Assembly: GCA_014529385.2 (NCBI GenBank)
Contig: CM043963.1
Location: forward strand, 65,153,395-65,217,394
DNA: 64,000 bases
Direction: 5' to 3'
DNA from: Adiantum capillus-veneris
Lineage: Eukaryota; Streptophyta; Polypodiopsida; Polypodiales; Pteridaceae
This document shows, piece after piece, positions 54,055 through 64,000 of this stretch. The notes beneath the pieces were generated by a model. It was given only the letters and a program-made list of their open reading frames with translations. It was not told where the DNA came from and ran no database searches. Within the stretch, counting starts at the first letter, position 1. Each line of letters opens with the position of its first letter. The translations under genes and the position numbers were made by a program.

Positions 54055-55967
54055 TCACCGACTCTCCTTCCTCTCGTTGGGCTTTCTGGAGCTGAGAGGC
54101 TACACCCCAAAGTACTCTCTCTCTTATGTATTCTTTCAAGAATAGTCTCCTAAGAGTAGGGTAAATCATTTTTTCTTCCACCCTTAGGGTTCTATACCAA
54201 TCCCCAACCTTTCCACTTAAGGTTAGGCTTAAAGCATTACTCTTATGCAGGTCATTGTGTTCTCCTAGAGAATCGCATATTTGTTCAAACACTTCGATAT
54301 GCTTTCTCACATCCCTGTCTCCACTAAATTTTTATGTGAGCTTGGCTATTTGTACTGCCTTACTTCTAGGCTCTCTATCAGGCGTGTTACACATATTCTC
54401 AGCAATAGATCGACCAATAGCTTGAGCAAATGTTGCCAAGTCACCTAAGTGAGCAGGAACCGTGGGTGGAGGTGCTCCAGAGACTACATGTGGAGTAGGT
54501 ATTGGCATTGGGCTTGGTGCACAGGAAGCCGTTGGATTCCATGTTGGTATCGTGTTGTGCCATGTGACGGCCCAAAGTTCATATGTGTGGCCCTAGGCAT
54601 AGCAAACCTCGGATGCGACATGCTAAGGCTAGCCGGTATAGTCCCATGGAAATAAGAACTTGGGTGTTGTGGTTGTGGAGCATAGGTTGTGGAAACAATG
54701 GGAGAAGTAGGGACTACATGAATACGATGACCCATAGGTGCATACGATTGATACACACTTGTAGGTACTGTTGCAGGCATTGAGCTACCATGTAGTGGTG
54801 CTTTACTAACAAATGAGGTGCATGGCGTGTTTCTCGGCATGCCCATCATTGGGATGGGCATGGTAGCCGTGGTGTCATTAAGGGAAAGATGAGATAGACT
54901 TGGAAAGGTAAAGCTATCACTTGTGGGCTCAGATTGCAATGAGACCCCTGGCGAAACAATATGTGGAGGATCCATCGAACTTACCGAGAGAGTCTCCATT
55001 TGCGATAAGGTCGGTTGTTTAGCCTTTCCTGTATCCAAGAATCTCATGAGACCCGTTGAAGGTATGTGGATCCCCTTGTTCTATCTCTCTAACTTAATGA
55101 CCCTATGGATGACTTCACAAACTCTTTGTCGTTGATCCTCCACACTAGTAGCATCCATTGTGGATTGTAAGATATCTAACCAACCCACGTGATAGGTGTG
55201 ACCTGTGTATAGATCGGTTAGAGTTTCTGTTTGTAGTTCATACTCCCAGTTCTCATTTAAGAATGCTCCATCTAGGATTGAAGTGCTAGGAGTGTCTTTT
55301 GAACTAGATGCAATGTGGCTCTCTAAGAGTTGGCCCTTAGCGGTTGCTAAGTCAGGATACTCGATTGCTCTCCTAACAAGGATATTGACATAGGGACTTT
55401 CGCTTTTAACTCTCTTCATTGCTTCGCCTTGCGTAAGCTCTCGATTTCCTTTTCCCTTGCTGCAAGGATATACCGCTCAACCTCTTGCACTTTGGCAAGG
55501 CTTCTACCATCAGGTAATATAACCTCAAAGGGAAATAATTCTGAAGAGTCAGGGGGTGTAGTGAATGGAGTATTCACGTGCACATTCTCTAAGGACATAT
55601 GGTCTACGTTGGTCATGAATGGAGAATTTACTTCCCCGTCCTGCTTATTTACATCACTAGCTCCATGTTCGGAGCGAGTGACTCTACTAAAGGTTTCCTT
55701 TAAACAACTAAGCACGCTCGGTTCAGACTGTGGACCCATGGCATGCATGTCTTGACTTGAGCTATCGGGATTAAACATTAGGAAACCCTCCATGACGTCG
55801 TAGTCAGAGGAGGAGTCACTAGCCGCTATGTTCGGGTCTTGGTTTGTACTACCTTGGGTCCTCACCGAGGGCCTGTAACCTAAGGTAGGTGGATATTGAG
55901 AACTCGTATAAGTCGAAATTCTCTCTTGTTGCTCCGTCTCTAGTACATGACCAGAGTGCAGATGCAT
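54055..55967 (-). pseudogene. Gag part upstream of the nested insertion
   Basis: From ATG 55965-55967 (MHLHSGHVLETEQQERIS) in several frames it follows the 9 kb gag: SDSSSDYDVMEGF, then a frame change at 55416-55419 where TGA and ATG overlap, then ENWEYELQTETLTDLYTGH and HVGWLDILQS. A TAG (55081-55083) comes before MRFLDTGKAKQPTLSQMET. A Pro-rich part follows, a frameshift near 54480-54310, then HIEVFEQICDSLGEHNDLHK, LSGKVGDWYRTLRVEEK and RERVLWGVASQLQKAQREEG. A 36-residue insert RSLAKVQEVERYILAAREKE and neighbours are absent from the 9 kb gag. Confidence 0.88.
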
Positions 55968-56672
55968 GTGCCTTTGACGTCCTATAAGCGTCGAAGAATA
56001 AACTCGTCGCTTATTTTTTTAGGCGTCCGTTTTTACTCGTTTTTTTAATGTTTTTTAATGATCGATTTTTTGATTAAAGTGTGTGATAGCTCAAAACGAG
56101 CGTATCACTCAAAGGGTCGCGGTGTGCTTTACAACACAACGTTTGGTCATCTGAAGCTCCGTTGATCCTCAAAAAAGTCAATTTTTAGCTACGTGTGATG
56201 TTAAAATACGTAATTTTAAAGGGCGATTAAAGCCTGAGCGTGAGCGTGAACTTGGGCTTGGGTCTGGGATTGGGTCTGCGAAATATTCCCGATTCCGGTC
56301 ATACCTTTAATTTTTTTAAAATTTTTTAGAGATAAGATCGCCGTGGCCTGCGCGCGAACGCACACACTCTACCTTCTTATTTACAATTAATACACCTACT
56401 GTTACACACTAACACACTTCATTAGCTCTCACCGATCTACTTCCTAATTATTATACATTACATTATACAGAACTAATAACCTTAATACTAACAACTTATC
56501 ACACAGAAAACAAAACACAGTATTTTTCAAAACTTCATTAACAAAGACATACACAGTAGCAAAAACAAAATCTTTCTTCTCAACACACACACCTTCCTTC
56601 CCTACTTTTCTTACAATCGAAATTGCACCACAAAAGAAGCACAAAGTGTCATTCAAGTTTAGTGTATGACAT
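55968..56672 (-). other. 5' leader of the truncated gag element
   Basis: About 700 bp between primer site and gag. It shares the GTGTGATAGCTC-AAACGAGCGTATC region and the GGGCTTGGG hexamer-like run with the 9 kb element, but not the GCAGAAATTG minisatellite. Confidence 0.7.
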
Positions 56673-56690
56673 TCACCGACAACGACGCCA
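56673..56690 (-). other. Primer binding site, tRNA-Asp type
   Basis: Minus strand TGGCGTCGTTGTCGGTGA, three changes from the complement of the tRNA-Asp 3' end, four bases inside the LTR, as in the 9 kb element. Confidence 0.75.
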
Positions 56691-56694
56691 AAAA

Positions 56695-56923
56695 TGTGCG
56701 CGTCTGTCGCACGTGTCAATGCAAGGAACTTGCCAATACACTGTGGACGAGCCACAAATGACTCCAAGCACGCAACTAGCTTAAACTAGTAAGCTCAAAG
56801 AAAACGATGGTGTGTCACTCACCGCTCTTGCTGTCGTGGAGGATTCCTCACCACGAAGATGAGGGAGACGCCGCTACGCCACGCTCAACCGCCTCGCCGT
56901 CGTCGTGCCGCTACAATGCTCGA

Positions 56924-56959
<36 letters not shown>

Positions 56960-57265
56960 GCATACACACACACAAAGAGATGAAGAAGAAGAAGATGGAG
57001 ATGAAGCAAGAGCACTCTTCAATTGCACAAATGAGAGAATAAATGAATTTTAGGTTTAGTTGACTTTTATATGAGTTTGCCCCATTCACATTTGGACGCA
57101 CATGCTTAACCAACTAATCTTTTGAATGTTCCAGTTAGAGTGCGCCTCTCATCGACGATCACTCTTATCCTTTTCCTATTGGATCGACAAGCTCAATACC
57201 TGACTTTACCAAATAAATAATACAACGTCCGTCGTAGGTGATAAGAATGTACGTAAGGGGTAACA
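56695..57265 (-). repeat. 5' LTR of the truncated gag element (571 bp)
   Basis: Starts TGTGCGCGTCTGTCGCACG and ends GGGGTAACA on the plus strand. Aligns with both LTRs of the 9 kb element, with more divergence and a CT run at 56932-56957. No partner LTR remains. Confidence 0.9.
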
Positions 57266-57279
57266 ACAACAAAAGAAGA

Positions 57280-57730
57280 TTTACTAAAGAAAAAAGACGA
57301 GAAAATCTAAATTGTTGAGAGCAAATGACACCGTACTTAGCTAAAGGGAAAATGTTCGAAGAAATGTGAAACATACGGATGATATTTAGATTGACATATT
57401 CTGCTTCAAGACGCTTATCATAGATATCTACTTTTAATCCCAAGGGAGTCTGAAAAATCTTAAGGTCTAAAAAGACAAAACGATCACTATTTGTGGTACA
57501 GTTAAGTTCACAAAACTCCTTAAGATAAATTCCTCCACCTACAGTACTCGAATTCAAGTACATAAAATCTTGAAATGAAAGAACGTCGAGAACAAAAATA
57601 TCATCTACAAAGCGTCTTACATTGCATAACTTGTGCAATGTAAAGCTAAGCATAATGATTGCATCAAGAGGTGGGTAGATGGGAGACCATCAAGCAATGC
57701 ATGCACAATGAATACAAGCAACTCAAAGGG
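57280..57730 (-). pseudogene. Penelope-like reverse transcriptase fragment
   Basis: The minus strand reads YPPLDAIIMLSFTLHKLCNV, then RRFVDDIFVLD with the catalytic DD, then RFVFLDLKIFQTPLGLKVDI followed by YDKRLEAEYVNLNI. ISSNIFPLAKYGVICSQQFR follows. The FLDLxI, YDKR and SSNIP-like/YGVxxSQ-R series is typical of RTs in the Penelope-like group rather than of LINE, Copia or Gypsy RT. About 125 residues (palm C-terminus and thumb) are open. The N-terminal RT part and any GIY-YIG nuclease were not found. It directly adjoins the LTR at 57265. Such elements have been reported in conifers, less often in other plants. Confidence 0.65.
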
Positions 57731-59424
57731 ATCAATACATTTAATGCACTTTAGTAGTTTGGAAGGCTATGATGGAATTCATGAATAGGAAGGAGCAAGG
57801 GATTGCGAGCAGACGTGTAGAACCTTAAATTGTGTAAAAGGCCAGAGCCCAAAAGAAGAAGAAGAAGAGAGCATTGCATGTCATTGGTCTGGCTTCATCG
57901 CAGGAGGGAAGCAGGATGTTGGAATTGTCAGATGCCCTTGTGATGTGTGGATCTGACAACATAGGAAAGAAACTCGATTTAAACACAGACAACGAATTGG
58001 ATTTCACGCAAGGAGGTTTAATTTCAATAGGTTTCTTGCAAGCGAATAATTGAGGCAACAGTGTGTCCTTAGCGGGCAAGATGTTTTGTCGAACACTTGT
58101 CGCTATCATTCCACCTGAGTTTGAGTAACTTGTGTAGGAGTACATGCTGACCTAGGTTCAGTGCACCCTAGTAATCACAGTGCCTCGGAAATGCATTCGC
58201 AGGCTTTCTCAAGAATTTTTGGAAAATCCCTCGATCCATCCCATGCTGTTTTCTTTAAAGCTTATGAATGTTTGTGTCTCTGTTTAGATGTTTGCGATAG
58301 TGAAGACATTGGAGAAGTTCTGATATATCGGCTACAAAATGAAATCCATGGTGTCTCAAAACTCTATAGATTGTAGGCACAGCAAGCAATTATTCATGAT
58401 GCATCTGAAAACTTTATCAAAGGTAGTGACAGGTAATGGGTAATCAGTTGTCACGGTCCATTTCATGGAGTATCGTGTCCACAAGAACCTTCACATGGCT
58501 GAATATTACAGATTTTCAGCGTGGGAACACCATTATGTACACAAATAGCCTTATACCCTATGTTTTCAGTCCTCTGAACGTAGCAGACCTTACAAACTTC
58601 CAACAGCAGTGAGATAGATAGCAGTGTGCAGACATTAAAGACCAGAAAAATTAAAAGTAGAACCTGGCTATGGATTGTAGAGCAGGCCTTGAGCAGACCA
58701 GAGAAAGATTCCAGTAGGCAGCAAGCAGTGTGTTTTGGAAATGCTTGGCCTCACACCTCCCATACTTGAGGTGAGAGTTGCAAATTATACTAAGCACAAT
58801 GGGAGCGTAATTGCATTAAAAACTCCATGCAATTCTTCAGTTGTTGATACAACGTGCACTGACTACTCTGTATCTTTATTGAAGATGCAAAATGAAACAA
58901 TTTTGCCTATCTGATTGCTGAGTGTTTACATCACCCTCTGTTGTTGGTTTTTTTGGTCATGGTTATGAGGATTCGAGGAGGGAAGAGTTCTCTTTCCTCA
59001 AAAATGGGAACGGGGTCAACCTACAAGCGATGCAGCAGATAAGTACGCAGGCTGTCCCTAAGCACGCGGTGTCTATAAGCATCTTACCTCAAAGGCGCAA
59101 CGTTAAAGAGGAAGCTAAACTCTGGTCACCTCTGATTTTGTGTATATCAAGTCGTTAATAAAGTTGGTGACACAGGCCGCAATAATCAGAAAGGAAACGA
59201 GAGAGAGGTTAAAGAGGGAGAGTGAGAGGGGGAGGAAGAGGGAGAGGAAGAAATGAAATGAAATGAAATGTTATATTAACGTCTTCAAAAGGCCAAAATA
59301 ACCTATGAGACCAATCTGTTACAAAATGGTGAATCTAATACCATATCTGGGTACAAAAGAACGAGAACAAGGCGTCCACAGGACGAGTGGCACTGCCGGT
59401 TGAACAATTAACAATCTTCTGTAC
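57731..59424. other. Mostly unrecognised sequence
   Basis: A plus frame near 57860-58050 (ALHVIGLASSQEGSRMLELS and following) is protein-like but ends in TGA without a known motif. A purine-rich run and four AAATG pentamers lie at 59193-59270. The later MSH4 exons (clamp end, ATPase) that should lie here were looked for and not found. Confidence 0.45.
58161..58376 (+). CDS. Possible terminal exon, function unknown
   Basis: A 71-codon plus frame ends at TAG 58374. It reads QAFSRIFGKSLDPSHAVFFK, then AYECLCLCLDVCDSEDIGEV and LIYRLQNEIHGVSKLYRL. Composition is that of a folded, helical protein rather than a random frame. A possible acceptor AG (58159-58160, GACCTAGGTTCAG) lies just upstream. 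I do not recognise the family and no upstream exon could be joined with confidence. Confidence 0.3.
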   Translation: MHPSNHSASEMHSQAFSRIFGKSLDPSHAVFFKAYECLCLCLDVCDSEDIGEVLIYRLQNEIHGVSKLYRL

Positions 59425-61476
59425 CTGAAGAAAAAATCTTGGAAGGCCTTGCAACTGGACATCTTTTTCTGGTATAGCGATATAAAATCCCCTCTTGCTG
59501 TTGAATGGCATCTTTAAATTTGGCAAATCTAATGTCTCTCTATATTTCTTGGCAAGTGCTTAAATCGCTATATTTAGCTGTTGACAGGATCTATCCTCAC
59601 AAAGTGCAAGCAGATGCTAAAAAGGGCATGTATGTAGATAGATACTCCTTTCATGTAGAGCTTTAAATTTGGGGTGCTGGCACATGGACTCTTTGATATC
59701 AGTGATAAGGAGGCTTCTTCCTGCCTTAAGGACCTGGAATCTCATAGAGAACCCATTACTTGAAAAGACAACATGATCCTAAAGAGCAATGATTGACTGC
59801 AACTTTACCTCTCCAAGAGCAGGAAGAACTTCCACTGCTTTGAGCAGGATAATACTAGCAACAAGAGCCCAACTCCGGCCTCTTGTGCTAGAAGAATCTG
59901 TCGCATTATCTACAGTTTTCTTTTGCCAAAAACAGAAGTGACAAAGGACCCAGTCTTTGTATGAACAGGAATGCTTTGTTAGCTTGCAGACAAATACCAA
60001 CAACTTGCTTCCCAATGAAATTTCTTTTGTACCATTGTGAAATAAAGTGGCATAACGACCTTGAACTTACCAATGTCCTTAGGGAACTTCAGGAGTACTC
60101 TTGAAAGTCTAAAAAACAGCTTTTCATTACTGGTTAACTCCTCCTTCAACTCACAAAGAGTGCAAAGAAAGTGTGAGAATAAAAGAAGCCTATTCAAATA
60201 ATTCACAATCCATTTGGTAGCGAGTTATAAGAACCATTTTGAGTCCTCCTTACTAGACAATCGTGACGAGTATATATAGTCACAACATCCTTCAATGGCT
60301 GAAGGAGATTTGCTCGGAGACGCATTGACCTACAATAAGAAGCATCTAAAGACAGTTAAGCAAATATACCCACAAGCTTAAATGATTAAAATTCTCATAT
60401 ACTTAGTTCCTTGGTCAAACATCGACCTGCAGTGACATCATCGTAATGAAGACTAAGAAGAACCACTGCAACATGTTAAGAGGCGAACAGAGGGGAATCC
60501 TAAGGTTATAATACAATTCGGTTCAAGCTGCAAGATGAAACTTTCAACACCATAATTTGCCAAAGTTCGCAAGTGTCATCAGCAAAGCAAGGTTTTGAAT
60601 ACCTTGTCGAATCATTACCCATATGATCCACTGATCCATTAACACTAACCTAAGGTACGACCTTAAGGTGATTAGTTCTGCTCATTCTCAATGAGCAGGG
60701 CAATTGAGAATCTCTTTATATCTAAATATTTTTTGGTCTCAAGCTCAGTACAAAGACCCAGCAAATGAGTCATGATGTTGCAGCATCTAGTTACTGGTGA
60801 CAAAATCTTGCCTAAGCGAATGATGGATCACAATAATTCCTTTCTCGTTTCCCACCCTGAAACATAACCTTACATTAAACAGGGAAGGTCACGCAGAACT
60901 ATTTAGTCACTGTGGTGCTTTTAGTACTTGGTTAAGGAAGAGAATCTAACCATCTAAGAACAGCAGCTGCTGCCCCTAGGCAAAGATAGTACTATTTGAA
61001 ATACCCATCAAGACTAAAAGCCGAAGGTTCTTTGGCTGCCAAATTCTTCACATGGTAGCACCCTGGACCACAGTAAAGGATCCATATGTAGAAGATGTTC
61101 TAGTTCTCTCTTTAATTTGCAGAGAGGGAGGAAAACACGTCCTTGAGCTTAAAGAATGGATGTCATTACTACGGTGTGAAGATGTAGACCAGACATGCCA
61201 GTAGGCTGACAGAAGAAAAATGCAGCTGACCTTTTTAGCTTGCACATGATTGAAGAGTCCGAATGTGCCTGCCGAGCCTTGGGGATTTGTGCCGGAGGGC
61301 AGCACAATGATTTCAATAGGGTCGAAGAGGTGCAGCATTAAAGTAGTGGTGTTTGTATAGGACTGTGAGATGCGCTCCTCAGGTCGAAGGCAGCCAGCCC
61401 TACGTACCTGAGTCCAAGCACAATGTGCCAAGCATACACACGCGCAAAACTTCTTGCATGTAAGGATGCATGCAGT

Positions 61477-61513
<37 letters not shown>

Positions 61514-61721
61514 GTCTGCGTCGTACCTCCGCTCGACTCTCGATAATGGCCACAACGATGTGATCATGTGATTGTGTAGCCGAGGACTCGGGAGTCTTGC
61601 TGCTGCGCCTGCTGGAAATGCTCCGCTGCCCAGTGGCATATCCCGCGAGCCCGTGTGCGTGTAAATGTGCGCTCAAACTCACAGTTGGCCAGGTGAACCC
61701 GACTCGTGGCGCACGTGCCAC
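59425..61721 (-). pseudogene. MSH4: MSH4-like MutS homologue, non-processed pseudogene (N-terminal half)
   Basis: Minus-strand exon-like blocks in MSH4 order, most flanked by GT/AG: 61527-61721 (IVVAIIESRAE), 61231-61399 (AAFDLRSAS; SQSYTNTTTLMLHLFDPIEI), 60951-61062 (VKNLAAKEPSAFSLDGYFK; GAAAAVLRW), 60795-60856 (NEKGIIVIHHSL), about 60560-60644 (NGSVDHMGNDST), 60254-60329 (MRLRANLLQPLKDV), 60071-60149 (ELTSNEKLFFRLSRVLLKFP), 59809-59954 (DWVLCHFCFWQKK; ASIILLKAVEVLPALGE), 59646-59733 (VLKAGRSLL) and 59425-59616 (ALAKKYRETLDLPNLKMPF). MSH4 with MSH5 stabilises meiotic crossover intermediates. Breaks: TAG after GYFK, TAA before ALAKKYR, frameshifts in blocks 2, 3 and 5. The ATPase half is missing. 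Retained introns mean DNA-level duplication or decay in place, not a retrocopy. Confidence 0.82.
61480..61510. repeat. CT microsatellite in the first intron of the MSH4 relic
   Basis: About 15 CT units between the first two exon-like blocks of the MSH4 relic. Confidence 0.93.
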
Positions 61722-64000
61722 GCTTCAACCCTCTTTCTCAAAGAAAGCGAAATTGAAGGCCACACTTTTTGTAGTCAAATCGAATTTGTCCGGCAGTGCC
61801 AACAAAGATACTACTACTAGAATCCGTCCTCATCCTTACTCTGGATGTCGAGAGAGTATGGCTCGAATCCTCTGCTGTAGTCTTGAACCTGCAGGTCCTG
61901 CACAACGATCTACTCCCCACACAAACTTCCCAAATCACCAACTGTCAGCTGCCGGGGGAGATTCATCACTCGTCAAAAAGTTCGAGATAAACGATTTTCC
62001 TATTTTGACTTACGCTCTACGGGCTGAAATTGGCTTATCATTCACCCTCCCTTTCTGCCGAAAGGCAGTGCCAACAAAGTTTCAAGACTCCGCAGGGTGA
62101 AGAAGTAATCACCCATGTAACCACCACCTCAGCTTGGGCGTTGAACATGCTGTGTGAAGATTTTCAATCTCCTATTGTGGGGGCCATACTATCAAAAGGT
62201 TATATGAGCTTCTTGAAAACCTAGATGAACAAAGGAGGACCACCATCGTAGATGTACAGGGCCATCCTCCAAGAGTGGATTTACCGGCAAATTTGATGAA
62301 CAATTCTCTAAGCTGAAAACCACTCCTTGATGCAATATATCGCCCATGACAAGGAATCCTAGGAACATGACTTCAAGGATCATTTCACAGAGAAGCCAAC
62401 ATTGAAAGATCTGCAATATCCTGAATGGGCTCCTCCCCTACAGCTGCACATGCAACAATTCCATTTGTCCTATCCCAAGAGATACAGAGGTCCAGCTTGC
62501 TAATGAAATGAGTATATGTGATGCTAGCTCCCCAGAACGAGCCAACGGAGTTGTGTTGGATGACAGGCAACCAGGATTTCTATCCGGTAACCTTGGTGCT
62601 TGGGAGGTTTCCCAAACTGGCCCCGTTTTCTATGCAAACTACAACGGAGTAGACCAACTCGCAAAGAGGGAGGGTCTCCCGGCTACCTACACCGCCTATT
62701 TACAATCGTTGGACTAATCACCCTCTTGGCCTCATTTTAAGTGACTGGCCACACTGGCCGGGTTCACACTGCATGCGCCCAGACACTGGATAGACACTGG
62801 ATACCTGTGCCGATGGTGTCATAGACTAGGTCCCCTCTACTGCAATGGGGACATAAAACAATGCAAAGCTCTTAGATACAATAAAACATCTACGATTAGA
62901 CCCCTAGAGACCACTCTCATCGAGCTCCTAAATGCCGTTGAAAACAAATTTCAGGTTCATGTTTGGGAATAGGATGTGAATCTGTGGATAAAATTGTGCA
63001 TCCTTACACATATTAGGGAATAGAATGAGAATCTGGGGATAAAATTGTGCATCCTTACACCTTTCCCATTTCATAGTTCCCTCAAAAGCCATTATAATCC
63101 TTATTGCCTGTGTTGCATGAAACGTTTCCAAACAAGAAACAGTAGCCTGCAAATGGCAACTTGAAACAATGTGCAAAACCTAGGAAACGCCGGGGTTATA
63201 CTCAATGGAGGCTACATGGGCACATGAAAAACCCCAAGATGATGAATTCGTTGATGCTTAATGCTTACAGATGAGCATGCACAAGCCCCAAAAGCATTAA
63301 CCTTGTTCATTTCTTGCATGTTTTGCAAGGAAGTTACAACATCGAACCGCCTCTTTTGGCTGGAAACGCATAAGGACCGTTTCCAGCCCTGAGGATGGCG
63401 TTTCGTGCAACGCAGCTTATTGCTATGTCTTACAAAAGCAAGATAAGAAGTGCTACCAGTACCAATCAAACAGCCAAGCAAACACATAAGGTACAGAATA
63501 TCAGAACGCATGCTAACCCCAGCTATCCAGCACAACAGAACCAGGAGAAACAGCATGGTCTTGAAAAAGGGTTTCAGAGTTTGCCACATCTCCGAGACTA
63601 AAAGAATTTGTTTTCTTTGCACTGAGATTAAGGCATGTGAAATGCACATACAGAGTACGACCAACATTCAAAGATTGCATTTAATTAATAACAACCATAT
63701 ATATGTCAAAATTCATGTTGTATTGCAGGCATACCATCGCTAGTACAAAAAGAGATTAGTACACATCAATGTCTGATCAGTTAATAATCATAACGCAAAC
63801 CTCAAACCATACATGGTCACGATCAGTAACACAAGCAGCCCTCTATCTCTGCAGCACAAACTCTGTGAACTGATGATTTTGGAATGTTGCAGAGAAAAGC
63901 TAATCACAAACATTTGGGCAGAAGGTTTTAAAACCCTGAGCTCTAAGGTTTCCTAAACCAATACATCCATTTAATGCCTTTTTTTTGGCACTATGTTCAA
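61722..64000. other. Right end of the window, no certain gene
   Basis: Several frames of moderate length occur without recognisable motifs: plus 62508-62717 (69 codons), minus 62385-62570 (61 codons, ISKLDLCISWDRTNGIVACA) and minus 63212-63667 (151 codons). The last has a hydrophobic stretch near its start (MLFLLVLLCWIAGVSMRSD) that could span a membrane. None can be assigned, and they may be chance or exon pieces. Confidence 0.4.
62965..63066. repeat. Tandem duplication of 51 bp
   Basis: GGGAATAGGATGTGAATCTG at 62965 and GGGAATAGAATGAGAATCTG at 63016 start two units that both contain GGATAAAATTGTGCATCCTT. The 51-bp period keeps the reading frame (17 codons). Confidence 0.88.

Larger units (their letters stand above)
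50037..57265 (-). mobile_element. Truncated relative of the 9 kb gag-protease element
   Basis: A 5' LTR (56695-57265), a tRNA-Asp-type primer site (56673-56690), a leader and a gag homologous to 6170-8788 lie in minus orientation. The element ends inside gag near 50045; protease half and 3' LTR are gone. A 3.68 kb Copia element (50377-54054) is inserted within gag, splitting GESV from RDFISRLKHLN. Divergence, stops and frameshifts mark it as older than the 9 kb element. Confidence 0.9.

Noticed and set aside
55416-55419. ATGA overlap as a translational coupling or programmed frameshift site in the older gag
   Set aside because: The 9 kb relative reads through this region in one frame, so a private indel explains it better.
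61338-61721. A single 127-residue protein from the right end of the MSH4 relic
   Set aside because: It reads through an intron containing a CT repeat; the MSH4 similarity sits only at its two separate ends.

Overview
The window reads as nuclear DNA of a land plant, most likely a fern. This is an inference from three things: one long intronless PLS-type pentatricopeptide repeat (PPR) gene, an intron-containing relic of the meiotic gene MSH4, and dense transposon wreckage with very long GA/CT and GT/CA microsatellites. No search was run; family calls rest on motifs read by eye. Most of the DNA is retrotransposon. Only the PPR gene (16273-18312, minus) looks like an intact host gene.

Left part (1-24600). 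A LINE reverse transcriptase relic and a Copia RT relic lie at the edge. Next is a 9.04 kb LTR element on the minus strand (1345-10385) with paired LTRs, a 5-bp target duplication (GTGCG), a tRNA-Asp-type primer site and a polypurine tract. It carries one gag-protease frame of about 1,730 codons broken by a single TGA, and no reverse transcriptase or integrase, so it appears non-autonomous. It is followed by a decayed Copia RT/RNase H segment (10391-11906), AT-rich gene-poor DNA with paired hairpins, the PPR gene, a 5'-truncated LINE tail (19648-20333), several degenerate tandem repeats and microsatellites.

Middle (24600-37700). A truncated Copia element on the minus strand (25127-29498) has its leader and gag start present three times in an exact 858-bp tandem array. 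Then comes a complete but mutated 5.57 kb Copia element (30899-36471, AAAAC target duplication), and a lone 229-bp LTR with primer site of another Copia family.

Right part (37700-64000). This holds two copies of a roughly 1.07 kb dispersed repeat rich in paired CCAAT/ATTGG pentamers, an unrecognised decayed coding segment, a degenerate minisatellite, an array of near-palindromic boxes spaced about 260 bp apart (43502-45071), a second member of the first Copia family (46410-48917, plus), and a truncated relative of the 9 kb gag-protease element (50037-57265, minus). A 3.68 kb deleted Copia element (50377-54054, TCACC duplication) is nested inside that relative. To the right are a Penelope-like RT fragment and a non-processed MSH4 pseudogene (59425-61721, minus) that keeps its splice sites but has stops and frameshifts.

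There is no operon-like logic. The structure is successive insertion (element inside element), tandem duplication and decay. The most unusual items are the gag-protease-only LTR family with tRNA-Asp priming, a Copia frame whose only interruptions are four TGA codons, the triplicated Copia 5' end with a conserved palindrome, the Penelope-like RT, and the MSH4 relic.
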